Assembly (NCBI GenBank): GCA_035048815.1
Contig: JAUCBN010000024.1
Location: 2,106,001-2,170,000 of the forward strand
DNA from: Abelmoschus esculentus
Taxonomy: Eukaryota > Streptophyta > Magnoliopsida > Malvales > Malvaceae
Length of the DNA stretch: 64,000 bases
Direction of reading: 5' to 3'
In this document: one piece after another, positions 1-12,000 of the stretch
How positions within the stretch are numbered: the first letter of the stretch is position 1
Layout: every line of letters starts with the position of its first letter
Translations under genes and position numbers: made by a program
The notes under the pieces: model-generated
What the model saw: the letters and a program-made list of their open reading frames with translations, nothing else
Told to the model about the DNA's origin: nothing
The model's database searches: none

Positions 1-3000
1 ATCTTATAATTAAATAATTATTTATATAGTTTTAAAAAAGAGAATGTAGAAAAATCCAGAACCTTCACCAAGATCTCTTTCTCGCCGTTGGATGGTACAT
101 CGCTATTAGTCCACATCATGCCACGTAGGCCGTGCCATGAAAAACGGCTAGTTTGTTCCATAATTTTCCTCCGATAGCCGTTGAAGGAACGGGAAGGTGG
201 ACCACCCGCCACCGTTGTATATCAACGGTCACAATTATGAAAAACGGCTAGTCGATTCCAGAATTTTCTTGCATTTTCCTCTTTAGTTTTCTTTCTCTCA
301 TTCCTTTGTGTGTGTGGCTATGATTAAAGCTTTGAAAACCCAGAAAATTTGAATTCCCTTCAGCACTTTAAAAGCGTGGGGGCCATTTTGCATGAAAACA
401 AGACCCTCCTACTTTTATTTTTTCAACGAGATTCCCGTTACGCTGCTTTTTGAATTTTCCCCTGAATTATTCTTCTTGTTTCCTAAGGATTTTGATTTAT
501 AAATTATTATTTTTTGCTGTTCTTTTCATGGGTTGTGAAGTTTTTTGAATAAGATTTATCATTGCCGTCAATTTTTTTTAAAAATTTCTTTTCTTACAGG
601 TCACGTTAATGTCCTAATCCCGATCCCATTTGCCGCAAATCCTTCAGCGGCGACGCTGTTTATTTCTGTTTGGTTCCTGGGAAAATAAAAGAGAGAATAG
701 AAGTGTATATATTACGGAATAGATAGTGCCAATTTCCCTTTAACGACTTGCGTTGACGACACACTTTCTGATTCTTGCCGGTCGCCACTGTCAGCACAGC
801 CGTCGCTTGCCAACTCTTTTTATAATTTATTTTATATTAATTTAAATTTTAATATTTAATTATAAATCTAAAAATTATTATTTAAATAATATTACATATT
901 ATATTACTAATTAAGCTTTCACGTTAATGGAGAACACACTAGTATTCACCTACTACGAGAAGTTGGCGTAAGTTTAAATTAATAATCATTTGAGGGGATT
1001 ATCATTTATCAACAATATTAACTAATCAATTGCTTAAAATTAATAACAGACAAAGATATCATTAAAAAATCATCATGAAATATAATGGAATTTTTTAACA
1101 ATAATTTAATTTAAAAAATAAATTTTAAAATAAATTTTAGATTTTAGGTTGATTTTTACAGTACATGTGACAAAACGTTAATATATATGATCTCTAAAAA
1201 TTTAAAATATATATTTAAAAATAGAAAATATCACCTATAAATTGATGTTTTTCTCTAAAATCGTATCTTACAGACGACATCGATAAAACTAAGTAGAGTC
1301 GAGAGAGAAATTCACATACTTTTAAGCATTTATGTTTTGACTCCAACCTCTACTCCTAATTTTGTCCCGGCTTGCAAATAATATTTCTTACGTGCATTAT
1401 AGCTCTTATTTAAATTTTAAAACCCTAAATTTTAAATAAAAATTATAAATACTCTATTTACTTAACGAACCCAAAATAAAAAATTAAATTAAATCTCAAT
1501 CCAATAAATGGACTAAAACCATAATTAAACCATTTGGTTTACCTTTTAATACACCAACTGAATATCTTATCTGTACTGTCCCCTTTTCCCTTAAATACTA
1601 ATTAACATTGGAAAATGAAAGTTAGTGGCCCCTTAATCATTGATCACAGACTAATAAGTACAAGAAACGAAAATGATGGTAACAGTTGTCGTGCCCAAAA
1701 ACAAATACCATATATATAATACAAAGTTTCTGCGTTACAATATTTAATATAATAATGATTATCTATTATAAAAAGGGTTTGAAAAAATGTGACCAAAATT
1801 CTGGGTTTTAGCACAGAGCAATAAATGTTGTTGTTTGTGTTCAGAATAGGACTGATGATGTTTGGTTGGGTTGTGTATATACGGATGAAAATTGAAAGAT
1901 TTTGTTTTTATTGAAAAGAAAAATGAAGAATAAAATAAAAACTGGAAAGTAAAAAAATTGTACTGTTTTTTTTTCCCAATATTTTTTAAATGATAAAATA
2001 TTAAAAAATATATCAGATTGATTTAAACGATAAATAATTTAGTTTTATACACGAGTCCTGTTCCTAGAAGTTACAGGTTCGAGCACCAATGATCTCAGCA
2101 GAGTAATTGAATGATCAATGTCAAACGGTAGAGATTATATTTTAGAACAGATACTACTGTAATCACTATTAGTTTGTTAAAAAAATTAGTTTTATTATAA
2201 TTTAGGTTTGAAATATTATATATATAATTTTAATTGGGTCATTCATCAAAATTAAATATAGAATATAAATCGATATTGATTAGTTAGAATAAAACGCTAA
2301 AAATCATAAAGATAATAAAAAATCAGTTTTTTTAGATATTTCGATTTTAAACTTACAAATGCGTTAGATGTTTCGATGATAATGATACTAATTAAATTCG
2401 ATGAGGAAAGTGAAATTTAAATGATTCGGATATAACAATATTATTGAATAATTAAAAAGCCCATTAGTTTAGTTGGAACTGATAGCTCACTAATGTTAGG
2501 TCAGTTTGATTTGTATTTAAGGATGACGATGGATTGGATTTTTAAATGATTTGTATTTATTTAAATTTTAAAATAAAAATTTAAAATGTTAAATTTATCT
2601 TAAAATATAAAAGACAGTTTATACAGAAAAAAAATATTTTTTTACATGAACTAACATAAATTATTTTAGGATTCAAATTCGAGAATTTTTAGATAAATAT
2701 TATCTTTTAATTTAATTTTTAAGAATATAAGATACATTATCTTATAATCGAGAATCTATGATAAAGACTACAATAATTTTAGATCTATAATTTTGATAAA
2801 TATATTTTTATATAAAAAGAAATTTATCGTAACTATACGTATACTAATTTACCAAGAAAAATATATATAGTTTAAATATTTTTTTTAAGAAAAATAAAAT
2901 ATATATATTAATTAGATATAAAACTTCCAACCCCACAAATAATTTATTAAACATTTAATTATATTTTGATAAAAGAAATATAGATTATAAAACAAATTCA

Positions 3001-3101
3001 ATAAATAAAAGTTAAAAATATACTTACAATGATTTCCCATATAAGGGATACCGTAGCATTGAAGGTAGGTTTAGGTTTTTCTTGTATTCCCTTACCTTTA
3101 C
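1..3101. other. AT-rich intergenic DNA
   Basis: No gene supported. Reading frames are short and broken. The first 800 bases are less AT-rich and could be promoter or UTR of a gene beyond the left edge, but no coding exon is recognisable. A SINE-like repeat copy lies at about 2038-2195 (annotated separately). The rest is A/T-rich sequence with many poly-A and poly-T runs. Confidence 0.6.
2038..2195 (+). repeat. SINE-like dispersed repeat, copy 1
   Basis: Contains a pol III box-B-like motif GGTTCGAGCACC (near 2077-2088), then a conserved block around GAGTAATTGAATGATC and a tail block ending TTTGTTAAAAAAATTAG. The same ordered blocks recur near 11.53, 23.1 and 27.07 kb. The A-rich 3' end and box B suggest a tRNA-derived SINE. 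The exact 5' end and target duplication are not resolved. Confidence 0.45.
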
Positions 3102-3380
3102 ATGTTTTGTTCGAAACTCCCCTTCCTTTCTTCATCCCCAGGAGCTAAGAGAGAGCCATATCTGATGGACGCAGAGAACAGAGCTTGTTTTTTGCTCGAT
3201 CGAACCTTGTTGATGTTCACGCTTTATTGCGCCGTCGAGGGCGACAAACGACACTTTGTCGCCACGATCGCCATTCGCCGCATTGATTCTGCAAGATCTT
3301 TTAGTTTTCATGCCATGGTCAAGCTCTATCTCCAGGATGTTTATGCTGTAATCTCAACTCAGTCAGCTCAGATAGATTGA
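3102..3380 (+). other. Unidentified 92-codon ORF, possible gene fragment
   Basis: An open frame of 92 codons beginning MFCSKLPFLSSS sits in a locally more GC-rich patch inside AT-rich DNA, which makes it stand out. I recognise no domain, no signal peptide and no transmembrane segment, and no flanking exon with good splice sites. It may be an exon fragment of a decayed gene or a chance ORF. No function is proposed. Confidence 0.15.
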
Positions 3381-4422
3381 AGTCAAGAACTCTCGGTCAA
3401 AGCGTATGTGCCTTGGTTTATTTTTTTACAAGTTTTTCATTTTGGGTAAATAACATTATTGGTCACTAAACTATTTCTTTTTTTCAGTTTTGATCAGCAA
3501 ACTATTATTTTGACAAAATTATCACCAACGTTCAAGTATAAAAATTATCTCAATTTCAAGGCACTGTCAATATTACCCTATTTTGAAGGCTGTGGAAGAA
3601 AAAACATAGAGTTAATTGCATCATTTCTCTGTATTTTGATTTTGATTTTAAATTAATCTTTAAATTTTAAAATATTTTATTTTTATCTTTTAAACCACAA
3701 CTCAATATCTAAGTTAATTCTTAATTTTTTTAATTTTTAATTTTATTTTCAAATTTACGTATACAATACGATCAAAGCTTACATAACAATTAATCATTTT
3801 TATAACCATTTTATTATGAGATATAGTTAGTATATACCGATAATTTAAAAATAAAAATTAAAATATTAAAACTTTAAAAATAAATTTAAAAAGATAATTT
3901 ACATTTTAGATCACTAAAGTTAGTATACAATAAAAACCTTTAATTTAATAAAGTGATATCGTTTAATTTTTATTATTTATAAATTAAATCATTTATATAG
4001 ATATCATTAATAAATTAATTCAAAAATTCAAAAATTTATATTTATATTTAATATATTTTTCACATATTATCAATAAATATTATTAAATTAACAATTTAAA
4101 TATGTTTCATTATAATTTATAATAAATTTAGTTATTTTTTATAATTTAATTAAAATAACGGTTTGTGATGTAGATTAAATAAATATTAAGTTAAAAAATT
4201 TATAATGCGTAAACATCATTAACGTTAAATAACACTAAAAAAACTATTAAATTAATTAATAAAGATAAAAATTAAAATAAATTATTTTATATATTTTATT
4301 TTAAAATAATTAATCTAATTAAAAAAACTTAATCATAAACTCTAAACTCTAAAACTATAAATCTAAACCCTAAACCCTAAATTCTGAACCTAATATCAAC
4401 ATTTAATTTAAAATCTTTCTTC
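3381..4422. other. AT-rich intergenic DNA downstream of SKP1-like gene
   Basis: No gene seen. At about 3447-3560 there is a segment with the pattern TTGGTCACTAAACTATT followed by T-rich sequence and a second 'gat/aaac' unit. A similar segment appears near 51.59 kb, so it is probably a dispersed repeat remnant. A short telomere-like CCCTAAACCCTAAA run occurs near 4369-4382. The 3' UTR of the SKP1-like gene should occupy the right end. Confidence 0.4.
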
Positions 4423-5049
4423 TCATTCGAATGCCCACTGGTTCTCCCTCCTGACCTCCTCCTCCTCCTCTGGAGTGAAATCGTTCTTGATGTTGAAAGT
4501 CGCTCGAATCTCTTCAGGTGTCTTCCCCTTAATCATGTCAGCCACAGTTTGGCAGGTCAAATCCAATAAGCTCTTGTTATCCAGATAGTTGGCAGCCTGA
4601 AAATCACAACACAAAGGTTTAATACACAAATCAAAAGTTAAACCCCAACAGAATGAGCAATTACGTAATTGCTGAATCAATAAACCATTTTTTGTTGATC
4701 AACATTAGGGTATGAACACGAACAGGAGAGATTCAAAAGAGGGGAAACGAACCAGGATGAGATCAAAGAGGGTATTTTGATCAACATTGACGAAATCAGC
4801 ATCCCAAGCCTTGATTTCTTCGTCGGTGTTCTTTTCCTTGTCAGCGGCGGCGTCGATGTGCTTCTTGCAGTACTCAATGACCTTGGATAAGGTCTTGCTG
4901 GTGACGTTCGGGAGAGGGATCACGGAGTTGGCGCAGTCGTCCTCGATCATGTGTTTGATCGTCTGTAACTCAACCGCCAACGTTTCCTCCAACTCGAAAA
5001 TATCGCCGTCGGAACTCCTCAATATTATCTTCTTCGAAGTAGACGCCAT
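4423..5049 (-). CDS. SKP1-like protein (SCF ubiquitin ligase adaptor)
   Basis: Two exons: 5049-4753 (99 codons) and 4596-4423 (57 residues plus TGA), joined by a GT-AG intron that falls exactly between LFDLIL and AANYL, the conserved SKP1/ASK intron site. The product is 156 aa, the usual family length. The N-terminal half is the BTB/POZ-like cullin-binding fold (begins MASTSKKIILRSSDGD). The C-terminal half is the F-box-binding SKP1 domain, including LLDLTCQTVADMIKGKTPEEIR, and it ends in the hallmark NQWAFE. As a family, SKP1 links F-box proteins to CUL1 in SCF E3 ligases that mark proteins for the proteasome, in nucleus and cytosol. An upstream in-frame ATG at 5097 is ignored because the family start matches 5049 and it would lie in the 5' UTR. 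A TATA box sits at 5146-5154. Plants carry many SKP1 paralogues, so the exact orthologue is uncertain. Confidence 0.93.
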
Positions 5050-5145
5050 TGATTCTCCAAAAGATTCACTAAGATTAAGAAGAGAGAAAGAAAACAATGC
5101 GGAACGAAGAAGGTAAATTGTGATTCAACTCATAGAAACTGTGGA

Positions 5146-5154
5146 TATTTATAG
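5146..5154 (-). promoter_or_regulatory. TATA box of SKP1-like gene
   Basis: On the minus strand the sequence reads CTATAAATA, about 97 bases upstream of the SKP1-like ATG, a normal spacing for a short plant 5' UTR. Confidence 0.6.
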
Positions 5155-6216
5155 AATCCTATTAATATTAGGGTTTGTCGCACTTGCCCTACGGCATAAA
5201 TTAATTAACTTTTAATGACTTTGATTAAATAAAGATTCTTTTAAAAAGTAACATATTTATCAATAATGTTATCGTTTATCGCATTTATTTTTATTAATTT
5301 TTTAATAATTATAATTTTTTACTTAAATAAAGAACTCTAATCTCATGTAAACTCTAGTTCTTTATTTAAAATTCAAATCAAAAGAATCATTGACTTTGTT
5401 TAACAAGATTAATATTATTTAATGTATAATTTATTTTTAATAAAGTTTTTAAGTTAATCAAAATAATTAAACGTTCTTTGATCCATGTCTTGTGACATAA
5501 GATAGATAAATATAATCATTATCTTAAATTAATTAACATTTAATTAATATTAAAAATATATAAATTGAAATTTAAACCTAAATATCATACGTATCCAACG
5601 AAATTTTCGTAAAAGACGATAACTATTTTTTTTCTATGAAATTAAGATACATAATATTAAGTGATCATTCAATCGAGTTATGTTAAAAAAATAACATTTG
5701 AAGAAGTGATAAATCATATTTTATAAAGATATTTATTCCATTTACAACATTTTATGGGGTTTAAATATAATAGTTTTGTATTTAGATATTGTTGATAGTA
5801 TTTCGTGAATAGGGTTAAAATCTAAATCTTTAATTATATTATCATAAACTCAAATTCTAACCATAGATTGGATCGTAAATTCTAAACCCTTTAAATAAAA
5901 ATCTTAAAATTAAAACACTTGTAGAAACTAGTTTTTACCGTCTGTGTATAACGTAATAATTATTTTATAATTTAAATATTATTTAAAACTTTAATAAGTC
6001 GTGTTTTTAATAAGTCGTGTTTATAAAATTCGATCGGTCAATGAGTGCAAATTCAGACAAGTGGAATTATAGGAGGCTAGGAGCTGTTCTTTCATACATA
6101 CAAGACAGCAAATTGTACATATATGAAAAGAGTGTTTTTCTCAGGCAACACATACATGGTAATTGCCACTGTCATTCTCACAGAAACTAAACTTCGTATG
6201 ACCCCGTACGTCACAT
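5155..6216. other. Intergenic: SKP1-like promoter and HPR1 3' flank
   Basis: AT-rich with no coding potential. It should hold the upstream promoter of the SKP1-like gene and the 3' UTR of HPR1. A small tandem duplication (AATAAGTCGTGTTT twice) is visible around 5993-6024. Confidence 0.5.
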
Positions 6217-9200
6217 TCATAGGACACACTGCTCGGACGGGGACTGGGGTCGCCCGTTGGCGCTCATAGCTTCGAAACAGGTAAACCTGAGGCAGAAAAC
6301 ATGATTGATTGATGAAGATGAAGTTGTTGAGTCGGACATCCTGGTACCTGCAAGTTTAGGAGAGTGAAAATGCTTGAAAAATGAATATTACCTAATGCTT
6401 TCGCATTGACGATGCTCGGACATGCGGCAGGAGGTGGAGTCTTCTCGTTCAAGAATGGTTCAACTCGGTTCGGATCACTCCAAATTGGATATCCTTTGAT
6501 CTTGCCCTGTGATGTGGATAGGGGAAATGAGGGAATGCCTAAAACAGCAGCTATCGCAGATGAAAAGCACAATAACAGATTCTAACATTTTCGGTCTTTT
6601 TCCCGAATGAAATGACAATTCATGTCTGAACTTAAATATGTGAGAAGCAAGTTATTAGTTATTACCAAGACGTTTAGAGCAGCTAAGGTTGCCATCCCCT
6701 CACGAGTCCACTGCATATGCACGAGAAAAAAAATTACAATCTAATAAGGGACACCAACCCGATACCTGATTCCTAGAAAACATTACCTTGGAAGCAGAAG
6801 CGATGTGTGGTACGACGACAGCATTCTTCATCTCAGCTAGACCAGGTTTCATGAAAGGTTCATCCTAACACAACACCATTGATGAACAATTATGTGCTAA
6901 TCTGAGGGTGGTTTTATTTTTCGTGTGGTCGATTGATTTGAGATTCAAAAGTTTATAAACTCACCTCAAAGACATCAAGACCAACCCGGAACATAGGATT
7001 TTGCTTCAGATGCTCAACAAGAGCTACTTCATCTACCACCGGGCCCCTGCTACAGTTCACAAGGATTGCTTCCTGCAAAAATATAGTCCAATTCATATTT
7101 CCTTAAGCAAGAATATTTTTAAAGTTAAATGTTAAGGACAAAAAGAAATTCTTAGTCACCTTCTTCATTGTTGCAAGGCTATCTTTGTTAATCAAATGAT
7201 ATGTTGTTTTATCCAAGACCGGGTGAAGACTTATCTACAAAAAGAACCAGCAATAATCCCTCTTAATTGACAGTATAATTCGAACTATGGTATCGAAACA
7301 ACATTAAGTATTCTTAGCAAAGAAAATCCTACCACATCTGCCTCCCGGAGCACCTCCTCCATACTAGATGCTCTTTTCCAGTAAACAGGTTGCTCACCGT
7401 TGCTTTTCAAGAACTCACCATAAGCTGCATTCAGGAAACATATCAGCGTCATAAAATAAGAACTGAAAACTCAGCTGGTTGCACAGAATGTTCCAAGACA
7501 TACCCGTGACAAATTTCTCCAGCCGTGTTGATTGGTAAAGATCATAGTAAATCAAGTTCATTTTGAACCCTTCGACCTGTTATAAGATGGGCAAAAGAGT
7601 GGTTCCCATCAATGCACTAAAGTTGAATCAAAAGTAGAATATGCCTTGGAAAAGATTGCTTTCCCTAGCAATATTATGTGGTATGTTGCATATCTTGGGA
7701 GTTGGGAGGTAGGATTTTGCTAATTATCAAAATCTGCTTCAAAGACTCACTAATCTGAACAAGCATTCTATTTATATTCAAGGCTACAAAGATGCGTATC
7801 CTCCAAGAACGTTGAATAAATGATCTAACTCTAACGTATGTGCATGAAATCCTGTGCATAACTTTTTTTGGGGGAAAATCAGAGCATAAATTTGTTGATG
7901 GACAGCATGAGAGCTGGTAGCTTGTGGAAGTTCAGCTTAATTGGTTTGGACGGAGAGCCGCACATAATGGAGGAGGCCATATTGAACTTGGTGGCTATGG
8001 AGGAAAAAGGAGAGGATACTTTAGTATGGGGGTGTAATGGAAGGGCCTTCGGTGGATCCTACTAATATTATTTATTATTAGAGGTAAAACACATTTAGTA
8101 AGAGATTACCATCATTCTGGCGTATGCAGACCCAATACGACCGGCTCCAATTACACCAACTGTCTGTCCTTTAAGCAAGTTTCCCACAAACCTGTAAGAG
8201 ACATAAGTCGAATTGGATAAGCATGATGTAAATGACATTTGAGTTTATCGTCTATACTTAGACATAATATATATATTATATATAAGGTATATTTCATGAA
8301 CATACAGATGAGGGAGCCATCCATCATATAAGCCTGCCCTCATGAACTCATCTGCTTCAACGATTCTTCTAGCAGCTGCTAAAGAAAGAGAAGCTGCTAG
8401 CTCTGCGGTTGTTTCTGTGAGTACCCCCTACACCATATTAGCAGTTTACCACTAGCATCAGCACAACATTCCTACCCAAAATTACTGAACCAACTTTGAA
8501 ACCATTTTCCACATGGAAAAAAAGCTTCCATTAGTGTTAACTGCTTAGGCTGCAAGTTTATTTATTATTTTAGCATTACAGCGCTCTGTCTATGACATAT
8601 AATCGAACACGTGGGGTTCAACACTCATTAACGTGGTGAAAACAAACCCAAATATGATTAAACCAGCCTACTGAAAATCAGAATACAAAGGTGAGAAAAT
8701 AAAGCTATTTGCAGCTGTGTAGGAAACTGAACTTACAGGAGTATTGCCAACAGCAACACCATACTTGTTAGCAGCATTAACATCAACATTATTGTAACCA
8801 ACAGCCATGTTACTGAAAGCTTTGCCTCCTGCTCTGCTTAAGGCCGCGAATAAAGTGTCCCCCCAGTCTTCAGTTAACTGTAAATTAGTAAACACAAACT
8901 CCCAAGTCAAAAGAAAGAAGAAAACGCCATAATTTTAATTTTATATAAGTGAAAGTCTAAAGCCAAAATCCCATGAAGAATTCACCTGTCCAATCACCCC
9001 ATCGCACTTATTGCCAATCAAAGCAATGATATCGTCAACAGACAAAATCGTTTTCTTCTCGGTACATATCTGAAAAGAAAATTGACAGGATTCCATGAAA
9101 AATAATAAGAAAAAAATAGCTGAAAAAGAAAAACGAAAACAGAGGATTTAGAGAAGTGAACTGCATAGTTACTTCGACACGGCAATCTTGCTCTATCAGG

Positions 9201-9295
9201 AGGTTGATCCATCGAGTTCCAGGCATGGGCTTTGTGCTAATAACTCTGTATTTCCCATTTGGGTTCCACACTTCAATCGAAACTGGCTTCGCCAT
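6217..9295 (-). CDS. HPR1: Peroxisomal NADH-dependent hydroxypyruvate reductase / glycerate dehydrogenase
   Basis: Thirteen exons on the minus strand: 9295-9173, 9069-8986, 8877-8737, 8427-8306, 8191-8110, 7576-7504, 7424-7333, 7234-7160, 7072-6965, 6864-6787, 6710-6666, 6506-6392 and 6286-6264. All phases agree and give 386 aa, as I recall for Arabidopsis HPR1. The enzyme reduces hydroxypyruvate to glycerate in photorespiration. It is a D-2-hydroxyacid dehydrogenase: the NAD-binding GAGRIG is at residues 172-177, and likely catalytic residues are R273 (NCSRGP), E302 and H320 (VPHIAS). The C-terminus is ALGLPVSKL, a PTS1 peroxisome signal. The last intron has a second acceptor at 6348-6350. 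Using it gives a different 422-aa C-terminus ending at 6217 with no SKL. Retaining the whole intron keeps frame and also ends in SKL. Confidence 0.96.
7868..8090 (+). repeat. Possible LINE-derived relic inside an HPR1 intron
   Basis: Lies within the 533-base HPR1 intron 7577-8109 on the opposite strand. A 65-codon frame ends GEDTLVWGCNGRAFGGSY, which resembles the stretch just before the zf-RVT domain in plant LINE polyproteins (pattern D-x-L-V-W-x(4)-G-x-F-x-V-x-S-A-Y). It starts after a T/G-rich tract and ends in AT repeats. The similarity is weak, the fragment is short and target duplications are not clear. Confidence 0.25.
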
Positions 9296-9370
9296 TGAAA
9301 CTAGTCACTGGAAAAAACAGAGCAGGGCAGGAAACTGAGTTTTTGAATTTCAGTTCACTCTGTTTCTTTC

Positions 9371-9379
9371 TTTTTATAG
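9371..9379 (-). promoter_or_regulatory. TATA box of HPR1
   Basis: The minus strand reads CTATAAAAA, about 76 bases upstream of the HPR1 ATG at 9295, consistent with a short leader. Confidence 0.6.
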
Positions 9380-9711
9380 CGATGGTTGGGTGAAGTGAGG
9401 AACACTGGTTTAAAATGGTCTGCAATGGAGTCAATGGTTAAATCAAGAGGTTTTATGAGCCTAGATAGTTGATGTTGGGCGATGATCATGTGGAGCAAGA
9501 TAAGATTGTTGGTTTGTAGAACATGTGATTTTGATCCTTTTGGATAGAGGGAAGGATTGATTCAGGGCTGTGGTGAGTTTGGGATGATGCTTCTGGTTTT
9601 GTGGTATAAGTTAATTGCTGACATGTCTTTTCCTCATGGGTGACACGTAAGAGAAGCCTCTATCCATTTATCAAATGACGGAAATACCCTTTTAATTTAG
9701 TGAACCGAGTA

Positions 9712-10319
9712 TAGGGTTATAAACGAATCGAACGTTCAATGAATCGTTCGGCAGGAATTTCATTTATATTCGTTTGTTTATTAAACGAACAAACATGAAT
9801 AATATTTTTGTTTATTTAATTAAATGAACGAACACGAACAAAAGATTTGTTCGTTCATTTATATTCATGAGCGTTTGGTAATCCATTCGTTTATGTTCAT
9901 TTATGTTCATTTAAATTTATTCGTATGTGCTTAGGAAAGTTTATTATTCGGTTAAACCAAATCAAAATAAAATTTGTTAATATATTAGATAATTTTAAGT
10001 TTCGACCGATGATTAAGAGCTTTTTCAAAGTATAATTATCTATTAATTCGATTTAAAATCGATTAATTAACCAAATTAGTCGAACTAACCCAAAATATTA
10101 AATATTTAATCATATATGTTCGTCTGTGTTTGTCTATGTTCGTTTGTGTACGTTTATCATGATAATAAACAGAAACAATTTACATTCCTCAGCGAACGAA
10201 TACGGACAAAAAAATTTATGTTTGTTTATATTTGTGTTCGTTTATAATTCAATTAAAATTAAACGAACAAATACAAACACACTCTCGTTCGTATTTGTTT
10301 GGTCCGTTTTATAACCCTA
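9712..10319. repeat. Palindromic MITE-like element with GAACGAACA / TTCGTTTAT subterminal repeats
   Basis: The left end reads TAGGGTTATAAACGAA and the right end reads CGTTTTATAACCCTA, giving imperfect terminal inverted repeats. The interior is packed with short repeats of TTCGTTTAT, TGTTCGTTTGT and the complement AACGAACA in both orientations, so the element can fold on itself. It carries no coding capacity. I could not find a convincing target-site duplication, so the superfamily is left open; hAT-like non-autonomous elements often have such subterminal motifs. Confidence 0.5.
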
Positions 10320-12000
10320 ATTGGGTATAAACTTAAAGGCTATCTGAATGAGAAAAAAAAACCCCGAAACTAGCCCCTATTTGCCTAAGGATGAATTGGG
10401 TAATGAATCCGAAACCTAAAAGTCTATTGAAAAAACTACCCAGACCCGGATACAAGAGCGTCCCGAAACAACTAGCACGGCTGCGCCGTGCGTGTGTGGG
10501 ACGTCGGCTTGCGCGAGGAGCGTACGTGTGAGGCTGCAGAAGAGCCGTGGTTGGCTCTACACGTGGCCTTTGACTCTGCGCCACGTGGCCTTCATGCAGT
10601 GGAACACATCATCGCTTTTTCTTTTCCACAATGGCTGCAAACTTCACCAACCTTGTCCACTTCCACAAAACAAATAATAAAAATAAAAATAATTATATAA
10701 TTATTATATTTTCTCTCAAAATTATTCAGTTATTTTGTCTGAATATTCTTTTTTATAAGATTATTTTGAATTTTAACCTTTAAACATGGTTATTCAGAAA
10801 AAATAACACGTTTTAGTTTTCTTTAAGCTAATTTCAATTATACATTTGTTTTCTGTTAAACGCTAGTTTAATATATAAGGTGACATCTTTTATTGCAATA
10901 AATAAATTATAACTATGCGTCCGATACATATGTTCATAACATAAAATTATAATCTAATTAATCAATAATTAATTAATCTAACGAGATAATATATTAGTAT
11001 TATTAAATAATATATAATAAAATAAATTAAATAAGAAGACGGTCCTTGTACTTACCCCATATGGTCAAGTGTCTGTCCACATTTCCTTTTAATTACGTCT
11101 CTGTCCGGCCCAACATGGCGACTGGAAAAGGAAATGCAGAACCAAAGATTTTGTTAAGCACAAGCTGTCGTGGACACAAATTAGGCCACGGGATGGGATG
11201 AGAGAGAGCACGCGGTCAAAAGAACATTAATCTTTTTATTTTGACTTATCCAATTAAATTTAAGTATAATTTTAATGTACGAATTATCTAACCTCGTTGA
11301 TTCTATTTAATTTAGAGTTATGATAAAAAATTTTGATTTAGTTTTAAACTAAGGTTTATAAAAATTAAAAAAATAGTTTTTTCAAAATCAAAGTTTGAAA
11401 AACTAATTTTAGAAAAAAAAGATAAAATTTTTATACCGAAAAGCTTTTCAAAATTATTTGATTGCTTTTATAGATTTTGAGTTGGAGAAATCAGTTTGAA
11501 AAGCTAAAATCAACTAAAAACAAGGCCTTAAAAACGGTTGTTGTTCTTGGATGTCATGAGTTCGAACATTAATAATACCAGTACAGTGATTGAGCAATAA
11601 ATATCTAATAGTTAATAGTATACTTTAGAATAGATATTATTATAATCATTGTAGCTAATTCAAAAAAATATGAGTTCGATCATTATTTTTGTTTGTAATG
11701 ATTTTATTATTAATGTATTTATTATAATAATTTTATAATTTTTAATATTATTTATTGTTAATAAAAATAAATTTAAAATATTTTAATATTTCATTGAAAA
11801 ATATATGACCTTTAATAAGAGAAAAAAAATATTTATAATAAAACTCGACTCATATACTACCGCTATGAAATTTAGAACTAAATATAATCCCGTCTTCAAT
11901 TCTCAGTTAACCCCGTATTTTCTGCCTTCCAAAACTTTATCTTCAACAGATTCTGCTAAAAGCTTCACTTTTTTAAAGCCTTAAACTTCACAGGGAAGCC
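10320..12000. other. Intergenic between HPR1 and the nickel-transport-family gene
   Basis: No supported gene. At 10440-10620 there is a GC-rich patch with two G-box/ABRE-like cores, TACACGTGGC (about 10558) and GCCACGTGGC (about 10580), roughly 22 bases apart. A second mixed-composition patch is at 11040-11220. A SINE-like copy lies at 11530-11672. The last 300 bases should contain the promoter and leader of the gene starting at 12001. Open frames in the GC-rich patch look like chance ORFs. Confidence 0.45.
11530..11672 (+). repeat. SINE-like dispersed repeat, copy 2
   Basis: Shares the ordered blocks of the family: GTTGTTCTTGGATGTCATG, box-B-like GAGTTCGAACATT, ACAGTGATTGAGCAATAA, TAGAATAGATATTATTATAATC and a terminal CTAATTCAAAAAAA. 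It has diverged from the other copies by many substitutions, so it is an old insertion. Target duplications are not obvious. Confidence 0.45.

Noticed and set aside
4360..4390. Telomere-like CCCTAAA repeats as an interstitial telomere
   Set aside because: Only two units plus degenerate words; short AAACCCTAAA runs are common in plant intergenic DNA.
10333..10677. Overlapping ORFs of 60-83 codons in a GC-rich patch
   Set aside because: Frames overlap on both strands, Arg/Pro-rich as expected from GC-rich chance ORFs, without splice partners or domains.
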